Made by a program: the position numbers and the translations under genes. The notes beneath the pieces are model-generated. The model did not search any database, had not been told where the DNA came from, and saw nothing but the letters and a program-made list of their open reading frames with translations. From Paguma larvata (lineage: Eukaryota > Chordata > Mammalia > Carnivora > Viverridae), in contig CM057839.1 in assembly GCA_030068075.1 (NCBI GenBank), positions 53,782,960 through 53,846,959 of the forward strand: DNA of 64,000 bases, written 5' to 3'. This document shows, piece by piece, positions 55,380 to 64,000 of the stretch. Within the stretch, counting starts at the first letter, position 1. Each line of letters begins with the position of its first letter.

Positions 55380-55725
55380 GCTGTGGTCTCTCTTGCCTCT
55401 GGGACTTTGCACAGGCTGTTCCCACTGCTCGGAAGACCTCATCGGATCCCACATCACCCTGTTGGTTGCTATTTACCCCTTTGGTGTCCGTGGAGACATC
55501 AACCCTGGAAGGCTTTCCTGGCTTCTCGAAACGAGATAGAGGTTCCACCAGATCACTCCTATGGCAATCTCAGTTCCCATCCTATGATGTCCATTTATTT
55601 ACGCACCTGTCTCCCGTCTCTGTACTGTACACTCCCAGAGAATAAGGAAGATACCTAGTTCATTACCATGTCCTCGCCATTTAACACAGTGGCTTATTAA
55701 CAATGGGCACTTATTAAATACTGTG
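55380..55725 (+). repeat. L2 LINE 3' end
   Basis: 'gggactttgcacaggctgtt', 'accctggaaggctttcctgg', 'agagaataaggaagatacct', 'gcttattaacaatgggcact' follow the L2 3' order ('gcctttgcacttgctgttcc ... agaggccttccctgacc'). Confidence 0.7.
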
Positions 55726-55739
55726 GGGGAAAAAAAAGT

Positions 55740-55945
55740 CAATGTATTGAATGCTTACCGTGTGCCAGATACCGTACTGAGCACCTTCCATTTAGCCCTC
55801 ACAACCTTACAAAATAACTAATGTTATTTCTTCTATTGTATGGGAGAGGGAAGATTCAATCGAGGTACATGATCACCCAGTCAGCAAATGATAGGGTTAG
55901 GTTTCAACAGAAAGTTGGGGTCTAAACCTAACCTCTTCACTGATC
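55740..55945 (-). repeat. MIR SINE
   Basis: Reverse MIR: 'gcttaccgtgtgccagatac', 'tttagccctcacaaccttac', 'catgatcacccagtcagcaa', 'aaacctaacctcttcactga'. Confidence 0.8.
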
Positions 55946-56957
55946 ACGCTCATGGAAGGAAGGGAGGAACAGGTGGAAGAAAATCAAGGAAGGAAATGCA
56001 TTCATACAGCCCTCGGAAACTTCACTAGCAGTGATGAATGGTAGCATGAAATTGTTTTAAATACTAGTACTTGAAAGAAGGAACAAGTATTCTTTTGGAT
56101 AAACCTAAGAAAGGTAAAAATATACATTTCTAGGTGATAAAAAAAAATCCTCTCGTAAAAACGGGCCCAAACAGATAAGGAACGTGATTTTATAATTTTC
56201 ATGTTTGAAGATATGAGGTTTTCATTCCAGAAGATACTTAAAGGGTAAAACAGGATGGCCTTTCCCGGAGAGTTGGCTGTACTCCAACATTTATTCCTCT
56301 AGCCTCTCAGTGCCTGCCTTTACAAGCCTTTCATCCCAACACCTTGAAGTCTTACCCCTTGAGGTCATTATTACCTGAAAGAGGATTCTTTGAGCACAAA
56401 AACTAGAGGTCACACTTCTTACTGACTAAAATAATAATAAGGAAAGACTTTCCTCTTTCGAAAAGTAAGAATTGAGAGAGAGACCCAAGATATTCTTAGA
56501 TGAGAACCAAAATACCCCATAAAAACTGGTTCTGGAAATATTAATTAACTCTGTTTCTAATCGAAACGCCCAAACTTTAAAGGAAAATAGAATTCGTAAA
56601 CTATTTAGTTTAGCTTCTCAGGAAATGGAACTCGCCAATCACTGCACTTTTGCAAATCTTGGCGCATTCGGGACATACTTTCACTTCTACAGAGTTAGGC
56701 CATTTACACGGACGTTAATTTTAAACAACTTTTTATGTGTTCCTCTCTTTCTTTGAAAAAGTTGAGGGAATAGAAAGAGTTTCAAGCTTCGAGCAGCTTC
56801 CACCTTTCCCACCAGTTTGGGTGTGTGCCCTGAGTGACCGTCTGACATGACCGCGTGAGTGAAACAGAACCGGAGCAGCTACAAGAGACTGGGATCGGCA
56901 GTCCTGCTGGACGAGAGAGGTCACCATAATGAACGGATCGAATCAGGGAGTCAACAA

Positions 56958-57467
56958 TTAGAGGCAGACCCTCTGAGACCTGGGCAAGCAGCCTCCCCGC
57001 TGACCCTCTTCTGACAGTGGCCTTCCCCACGAGGTGAGAAGTCTGAAGGACTGAGGGAATGAACGCCCCTGAAGCCAACTACTAGAATGTATTCCAGGTA
57101 CCCAGGACCCTGGAATTTCTGGCCCAAGCAGCCTGGAGCCTGCTTCCCAGGCCTGGGCGGACCTCTTTTCTGAGTTCACCCTCCTGCGGAGGTACCTCAC
57201 AGCCAGCATGCGGATGTCTAGGCCCAAGCGGTGGCCATGGGTCAGCTTGGATGTGTGCGATGGGGCATGCACGCTGCTGAGTGTCAGACCTTTCACAGCA
57301 GAGGACAGACGCAGGGGTGGGAAGGAGCCAGGAAGGGGAGGAGAAGGAGAGTAGAGATGGCTCCACCCCACTGCCACATTCTGGCACAGAACGCTGAGGA
57401 GTCCGAGATTTCTACATTCAAACCGGGCCCTCCTTGTCAAGAGAGAAGAGAAACAGAAAAGCAGCAC
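56958..57467 (-). other. Unrecognised 169-codon open frame
   Basis: The longest open frame outside a recognised repeat. The product would be rich in S, L, R and P, with no domain, signal peptide or membrane segment that I recognise. A shorter frame overlaps it on the same strand in another register. Above-average GC makes long chance frames likelier here. Not called as a gene. Confidence 0.1.
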
Positions 57468-58489
57468 AGTCCCATCAGCTAGGCTTGGTATGACCCAGAA
57501 CTGGCCTTGGCATTCAGGTGAGTGGCGATGTCCTCCAACTGAGCATAAACAATTTCACAGATCACAAGTGACAGGCCACACTGTGGCCATGATAGAGTAA
57601 GAGAAAACCAAGACCTCTTTGTACTCATGTCTAAGCATAGACCAAAATGAGAACATTATTCCAAACCACAGCAATGACCACTATCCCTCTACCTTGGCTA
57701 AGAAGACTGACTACTGTTTCTTCACCAGCCGCAACTCCTGCCCACTTTGTTAAGACACCCAGTCACAGGGCTGCCTTTACTTCTTTAGAGTGTCCATTGA
57801 ACCCAGAGCAAAGCCATGCCTTCTTGAACTCTCCTCCAACCACCTATCATAAGCCAAAATGTCTACTATGCCCTTTCTAAAGCTGCATGAGATGTCCTTT
57901 GGTTCCCCATGGGGTATAGTCTCTCCCTCATTGGTGTGAGTCATCTACCCAATAGGTACGTTCCTGGTGATCTATGCCTGAGTGGCATTGACAGGCGATA
58001 TACTTGTCAGGGTAGGAGGACAGAAAATAGTTTAGTTAACAGTTCATAAACTTGCTTTACAATGTTTAAACACAGGCATGTGGTATATGGCCTCCCTCCA
58101 CTTGGACTCTTGCCCAACCCCCACAAATGTTACAGCAGGCCTGACACTAAGGTGGGACCAGCGACTATGTACCTCTGGAGAGCAGAGGCACATCTCAAGG
58201 AGAGGCATTCAGGAAAGCTCACCTGGAGAGAGTAGTTTCTAGGGAGGTGGTGAGAACAGTCAAACGGACATAAGTCCCAAGGAATAGAGCTTCAGAGTCC
58301 AGAAAAACTTTTAGAAGGCCAAATACAGTATGGTTGTGACTGTGGACCCCAGATATGTGCCCATTTGGAGCAGCGGAAACTAAAATGCATAGCACTTGTG
58401 AGATGGAGGGAAGGGCTCTTTCATTGACAGTCACCAGAAGCTTGAGGAGTCTAGCTGAGCTCTAGAGAAAGGACACCTATTTTAAGTAC

Positions 58490-58601
58490 TGTGACATCAT
58501 CTTCATTAAGGTCAGTGTGGATGGATGTGAATGGAGCCTCCAGTCGGTTGTTATGGAAACCATGAACTAGAGAAGACAGTCTAGTAGCCTGGGTCACGTG
58601 A
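58490..58601. promoter_or_regulatory. Cluster of CRE-, RFX- and E-box-like motifs
   Basis: Within 112 bp: tgacatca near 58492 (CRE-like), gttgttatggaaac near 58547-58560 (RFX X-box-like, two mismatches) and tcacgtga at 58594-58601 (perfect CACGTG palindrome). In a repeat-free setting this could be an enhancer. Motif evidence only. Confidence 0.2.
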
Positions 58602-60035
58602 GTTTAAAAGAAAGAAACTTTTGAAAATGCCTAACTTAAAAATTCCTGGAATGAGAGGAAGAATAAATTATTTGAGGTGCTTACGAATTTCATCTGAGAA
58701 GAACATGCTAATCAGAAATCATGACTGAAGGCTGAGGCCAAGCAAACGAGCCTTCGTTCCTTCCTGTTTAGCTCAAATGCCTGCTTGGAACTGAAATGAG
58801 GGCCTCACAGCTCAGGCCTCAGGTCTCCCTCGGCTAAGTTATTGCAAAGAGATAAAGGGGCTTTTGTCTTCATCTTAGCTAAACACGATCTGGTTACGGG
58901 CCCCTCTCCCTGGTCTCTTTCCTCTGCGATATGGAGCATCTGTTTATGTAAAAATATCACCAACAAAGGTTCACAAAGACTGTCTTGTCTGCTGAGGTGG
59001 ACCAGAGATCGCAGGCTTCACCCCCAAACTCAACTTGGCTTACGCGTTCTTGCTCAGATAATTAACTATCCAATTAAACTCAGGTCTGGAAAACAGGGTC
59101 ACAAAGTCCTCTGAAACGTTGGAGCCAGAAACCAATGGACATAGCTTAACAGAGAACACAGCGTTCCGGGACAGTCAAATATAGAAGCTTTCTGAGCCAA
59201 AAAATTCACCGAAACTCCTGCATGATTTATTTTACAATTCGGACAAGGCTCAGGATAGAGATTTTTAAAACTCATTTATTTTTAGGCAAACCTCCCTCCT
59301 TTCAGAAGGAAATGCTCCCTAGCTATTGGCCATAAGAAGTCAAACTCTCTATATGGTACTAATAACAGTGAGTAAAACAGAGGGTATTTCTCAAGCACAG
59401 CCTCCAAGACTGAGACGCTTATTAAAAATAGTAACAAATCTTCATTAATTTCAGTAATGACATGAGAAGATCTGTGTTAGAAGTAAGAGTTCAGAGCCCA
59501 TACTTGAGAAATCAATGCAGGATAACAGTACCTTGCCTTGGATGTAGAGGAAATGCCAATACCTGCACACAACACAGGCGTGGGGTCTTCAGGAATAATC
59601 TCTCATCCGCTCTGTAATTTTATAGAAAGCAACGAAGAAAGTGCTGCTGTAGTTCTTTTACTCTAAATGTTTATATATATAAACACATAAAGAAAACAGA
59701 ATGATAATATGATATCATTCCTATAAATCTTCAATCTGAGTCATCTCTTGCTTGGGGTCCAACCATGCACAGTGGCGAATTTTAGTTTCGTGTCCAGAGC
59801 AACATTTTGTAAAGATTTCCCCATATTTGCCCATCAGGATAATAGAAAACACAGAAGAGACAAACATCCCCAAACATGAATGCTAATCCGATTCTCTGCC
59901 AGGAGCTGGGCGAGATTTGATAAAACGCTCAGCTCTTATTACAAACTCTGTGCTTCACTGTCTCTCATCCAACAAAGGGAAATAATAAAATATATCCTGT
60001 CTACCGTCATGAGGATGTTTCAAGAACCTGGGAGT

Positions 60036-60170
60036 AATAAATATTTAGACTTGGACACTTCAGGGGCCATCTGACTCACCCCTCATTTTATGGATGAGGC
60101 CAATGAGTCCCAACGGATTGACAGCTAGGAAATGGCACGGCCACAGTGAGAACCCAAAGTTTTCTCCTGT
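60036..60170 (-). repeat. Possible MIR-type fragment
   Basis: 'cccctcattttatggatgag', 'gccaatgagtccca', 'agctaggaaatggcacggcc' resemble the reverse MIR core. Confidence 0.5.
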
Positions 60171-60429
60171 GCACTTTCTGTGTGGCCACACTGTTCACAT
60201 GCGGAATGCAAGATTGTTACATAAATCAGTCAAAACAGCTTCTGTATATTGGCGTCTAGGTTGTATATTTTTTCCACTGTAGGCTAAGACTCATTTGTAC
60301 AAAAGCCTGCTGACACCCACTTTAAATTTTTACATATCAGGTTATATTGCCAAACAAGAGGATTTTTAGCCATTTAGAGCCCATCTCTAGAGTTTTTCAT
60401 AGATCCCTCGAAAATTCTCCTGGTTCCTG

Positions 60430-60790
60430 TTGACCCTTGATAAGACAGAGACTTCTAATTACAAGACCCTAAGCTAACACTACTTTTCAGTGCTCTCTTA
60501 CCCAGAGACCATCCACTATGTGCTGAGCGCCCCATTCTACCCCCTTATTCCCTCCCTTCCCCCGCCCCGACCACACCCGCCCCACTCTCTGCCAGAAGCT
60601 CATTTCCTCTCCTCTCCTTTCCTCCCCTTCTGAATGAATGTTGGCTTCCTGGAGCCTCTGGACGGTCTCATGCTGTGAGAGACTTCCCCTTTCACACAAC
60701 CCTGTCCAAGCATGGCCAATAAAGCTTCTGTGTTACTGCCTGTCATGGTCTTATCATTTTCCTTGATCCATCCCAAACCCCTCATACCTC
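60430..60790 (+). mobile_element. Possible retroviral LTR
   Basis: The LTR-like part is 'tggccaataaagcttctgtg' with a polyadenylation signal followed by a U5-like T-rich end. The left half is C-rich. No partner LTR or coding sequence seen; family unknown. Confidence 0.3.
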
Positions 60791-61447
60791 CTACAAAAGA
60801 TGCAAATGTACTTTGAGCACATGTCACAGAGAGGTTTGGGGCCACCACTAAAACTAAGGATGAAGGCAAAATGGAACCCAATTGCCAGTTTTCTGACCCC
60901 TGTCCGTCTTCTTAATACCATGCAACAAGCAACAGTAATACTGCTCCGTCTTGGCCATGTGCAGATAAGCCCTGAGGATGTGGCCCCATCAAAGCTCTCT
61001 TATGCTTATTCACAGGTGCTGACGAAGGGATTAAGAAAAAAATTCCTGTAACAAATTGGCCCCTGTGGCCACAAAGCAAATGCTCCTCTCCTCTGGTGTG
61101 CCTCTCAAGCACCAAGATGAAACCCTGAGATGGAGGACAATGCAAAAGTCACCCAGGATCTGACTGTTAGATACAGGCAAAACTACTTTAGAAAACAACG
61201 CAAGGAATTCCAGCTTAACCCTGAATGTTTTATTATTTTAAATGTTCCAAAGCCGAAATTCCACCCCTCAAAATCTAAATGCATGCACATTTACAAATGC
61301 ACAAAACTATTCAACTGCCTTAAATATTACTGACAAGGTGGGGAAACAGCCTACAGGTAACTAGTTGAAAACTTCTTGCTTCCTGTTGCCATAGGTGTAG
61401 GTGTAAGGCCATTTTACATTTTACTGGTCCGATGAAATCAAAGATTC
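60791..61447. other. Single-copy stretch, no feature seen
   Basis: About 650 bp with chance frames on both strands (83 and 77 codons) and no familiar motif. Confidence 0.45.
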
Positions 61448-61455
61448 AAGTACTT

Positions 61456-61670
61456 TGGGGGCCCCTGGGTGGCTCAGTCGGCTAAGCATCTGACTTCAGC
61501 TCAGATCGTGATCTCGTAGTTCATGAGTTCAAGCCCTCTGGGCTCTGCACTGGTGGTGCAGAGCCTGCTTGAGATTCTCTCTCTTCCCCTCTCTCTCTGC
61601 CTTTTCCCCACTTGTGCTCTCTCTCCCTCAAAATAAATAAACTTTAAAAAAATCGTTTTTAAATAAAGTA
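61456..61670 (+). mobile_element. Carnivore tRNA-Lys SINE
   Basis: Head gggggcccctgggtggctca, core with a small deletion after 'caagccctctgggctctg', CT region and A-tail. TSD aagtactt at 61448-61455 and 61671-61678. Confidence 0.93.
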
Positions 61671-61879
61671 AAGTACTTCGAGTATGTTTTCCTGGTTTGG
61701 GCTAATAAATAATCCCACCACCACCACCCCATCGTCCAAAAACAGGGCTAAGCTCTAAATTTAACTCAATTTCACTTGGTTTGGAAGTACTATATTTTGG
61801 AGAAAAACTAACACTTTTCCCTTGTGTACTTTTGCCAAAACTAATAATGCCAGTTGACACAGATTGATCAAATATATGC

Positions 61880-62040
61880 TAGGCACTGCACTGAGGGCTT
61901 CAAATATATTTACACATGTCATCTGCACAATAGACCCAAAAAGGCAGATCCTATTATTCTTCTCATTTTATAAATGGGGAAACTGAGGCACAGGATGCTT
62001 AAGGAGCTTGCTCAAAATCAGGCAGTTTCTAAGTCAATAC
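61880..62040 (-). repeat. MIR SINE
   Basis: Reverse MIR: 'atgctaggcactgcactgag', 'attttataaatggggaaact', 'gaggcacaggatgcttaagg'. Confidence 0.85.
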
Positions 62041-62052
62041 AATTTGACCCTA

Positions 62053-62390
62053 CAGCTGGCCTGCTCAATACAGTAGCCACTAGCCACATATGGCTACTGA
62101 GTACTTGAAATGTGGCTAGCTGGAACTGAGCTGTGAAGTGGAAAATATACACCATATTTTAATGACTTCATATGAAGAAAAGAATGTAAAATATCTTATT
62201 AATGATTTTTAAGATATTGATTACATGTTGAAATAATCTTCTGGGTATAGTGGATAAAATAAAATGTTACTAAAGTTCGTTTTACCTGTTTGCTTTTACT
62301 TTTTGTTAACGTGGCATCTGGAGAAGTAGGCACGCCGTGTGTGGTCCGCACGTGTGGCTTACATTATACCTCTATTGGACCCACGCCGCT
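62053..62390. mobile_element. hAT-type non-autonomous MER element
   Basis: Flanked by imperfect inverted ends (cagctggcctgctcaata at 62053-62070 and tattggacccacgccgct at 62373-62390). Internal text 'agtagccactagccacatat' and 'ggctactgagtacttgaaat' is typical of a common mammalian hAT-Charlie MER family. No transposase. The exact family name is not settled. Confidence 0.75.
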
Positions 62391-62399
62391 CTAGACCCT

Positions 62400-64000
62400 G
62401 AACACTTCGCCGTTTTGCTTTACCCTCCAAAAAAAAGAGTGTATACTCTTCACATTAATGAGAAAAGTGAGATCTTCCTTCATTGCATTTTGTTTGCATG
62501 GGAGCAAACCAAGGGACAAAGTAGTTAAGACCCACAGTCAAACATTAACCCTGAAACAATCTTCAAAGCCTGCAAGAACAAAAGAGCACACACTCTACCC
62601 TCAGCTTTACTTGCTTGACCTGCTTTCCAACCTGGACTGAAGCCACAGAGTTCAAGAAGTTCAATGACTGTCTGAGCTTTAATGTCTAATCAAAAGCCAA
62701 ATGTTTGCTTGTGTTTTTGCTCTTGCTTTATGCCCATTTGTGCCACACGCAGATGGAAGAGCACAGCGGGTGGGGAGGATGCCAGCTTGTGTGGCTTTTT
62801 ACCAGGGGTCACGGGTTGGTTTTCATAGGATTAATACTTCAGTTATTTAATGATTATCATTGAGATTCCATTTTCACGGGAATGTATGAAAGCCGTGCCT
62901 GTAAGCAAATTCACTGAACAACCTAAGGACTCCTTAAGAAAACCCAAGCTCTTCATAAGCTGTAATCGTGGCTTCGATGCTGGACTTGTTCAGAGTTGAG
63001 GCTGGATTGTTATGTTTTCCTCTGAAAGATCCCTGAGCAGAAAATATTTCCTGAAATGTGAGCAACTCCACAGGTGCCATCTAGTAGAATAGGACTTGGC
63101 GATGAAAACCAAAGATGTTCTGGTACTTTCTGAGAAACTCTTGGTCCAGCCCGCCCCCACCCAGCTATGGACATGACATCAGTGTGTATTTACTCAGCTC
63201 CCTGCAGCACAGGGAGGCTGTCCTCTGTCACCGCCTTCACCTGTGAGAGCGCTATTTAAAGACCCTTTTTAAGGTCCGCACGTGTACATGTGAGCCAAGC
63301 CTTCAGCGGACCCCTCCACACTCTCCCTCTCCTAACGCTTCTCAGTGCCTCCCCCTCTTTAGTCCTCTAATCCTTTCTTCCCTGCAGACGCGGAAAGGAA
63401 GACACGAGGGCACTGATAACCTTCCTGGGGTGGTGGTAGGGCTGGCCCTTCACCCTGCTGTCCCTCCTCAGCGAGGATTAAGTGTTCCTCCCGGGTGTCC
63501 CAACACTGGGCAGCTGTCCCTGAGCCGTTACTGGGGGATCAACCAATGACGCTCCAAGGGCTGCGGCCCGAGAGAAGAGAGGCCCCGTGCATTTTATTCA
63601 CAGGGCTGCGTGTACTCATATAACCTCTCTCTATACAGTGGGCCCAACTGTTACCTTTCCCAGTTCGTCGTGGTTTTGCCTCATCTTTCTGGATTCATTA
63701 TAGGCTTGATGTTCCTAGAGGGCAGCACGCCATGCGGCGGGGTGGAAGGTGTATGGAAACCTGGAGGCTCAGACTCCGGTTGCCGACGCGTGCCTAACTA
63801 GCTGTGCGGCTGTGGACGTGTCCTGGGACTTCTCTGGGCCCGTTCGTCGGTGAAGTGAAAGTTTGAATCGGATGATACATAGAAGCCGTTTCTGTCCTAC
63901 AATCCTGGGATCCACGAACTTTACAGATCTTCTGGAGTCATTAGTAGTCATTTCCCTACATCTTTTTATTTTCTGTGACTCTTGGCTCCAAAGGATATCA
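62400..64000. other. Single-copy stretch to window end, no gene seen
   Basis: 1.6 kb with no named repeat. GC rises toward the end (63200-63850) with several CpGs but no island. Short frames are not recognised. Confidence 0.4.
63075..63087 (-). promoter_or_regulatory. CTCF-like motif, reverse
   Basis: tgccatctagtag fits the reverse CTCF core YGCCMYCTRSTGG with one mismatch. Opposite in direction to the candidates near 11.9 and 16.3 kb. Motif evidence only. Confidence 0.3.

Larger units (their letters stand above)
55946..60035. other. Repeat-poor 4.1-kb stretch, no gene identified
   Basis: The longest part of the window without a repeat I can name. Contains the 169-codon minus frame at 56958-57467 and the motif cluster at 58490-58601. 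No exon chain or CpG island seen. Confidence 0.45.

Noticed and set aside
1..64000. CRISPR arrays, operons, ribosome binding sites, phage or plasmid genes
   Set aside because: None seen. The sequence is mammalian and the regular repeats are SINE tails and microsatellites.

Overview
This window is mammalian nuclear DNA, almost certainly from a cat-family carnivore. The main evidence is about 26 copies of the carnivore tRNA-Lys-derived SINE in its felid form. Each copy has a tRNA-like head (gcgcctgggtggctca), a CT-rich stretch ending in tctctcaaaaataaataaac, and often a matched target-site duplication (TSD). Several 5'-truncated carnivore LINE-1 3' ends and the usual older mammalian repeats (MIR, L2, MLT1, MLT2, MER5A) agree with this. 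There are no bacterial or phage genes, no operons and no CRISPR array. I found no convincing protein-coding exon, and the longer open frames mostly fall inside repeats. The window reads as intergenic or deep intronic DNA.

Layout. 0-10 kb: single-copy DNA with two tandem SINEs, three more SINEs, MIRs and a young minus-strand L1 with a perfect 22-base TSD (6941-7800), followed by an older minus-strand L1 (9686-10511). 10-20 kb: an MLT1 LTR, MIRs, a decayed minus-strand RPL23A processed pseudogene (about 12660-13125), an MLT2 LTR and L2. 20-33 kb: old L1 and MIR fragments, SINEs, two plus-strand L1 3' ends (28706-29386 and 30846-31365) around an ancient minus-strand LINE 5' region, and a head-to-head inverted SINE pair at 32.6-33.0 kb. 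33-43 kb: SINEs, MLT1-type LTRs, a MER5A and a long GT repeat. 44-48 kb: a layered block in which L2 remnants hold a MaLR LTR and an MLT2, followed by two older retroviral LTRs, one split by a SINE. 48-55 kb: two further head-to-head SINE pairs and an old L1 carrying a 5'-truncated SINE. 55.9-60.0 kb: the longest stretch in which I recognise no repeat. 60-64 kb: a possible LTR, a SINE, a MIR, a hAT-type MER element and single-copy DNA.

The only gene-derived sequence I can name is the dead RPL23A copy, so there is no gene network to describe. I did not find a new biological system. The points worth checking are the young insertions with clean TSDs, the three inverted SINE pairs, the nested repeat order at 44-48 kb, the repeat-poor 55.9-60.0 kb stretch, three CTCF-like motifs and two G-run clusters. 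Repeat family names come from recalled consensus features, and boundaries not fixed by a TSD are approximate.
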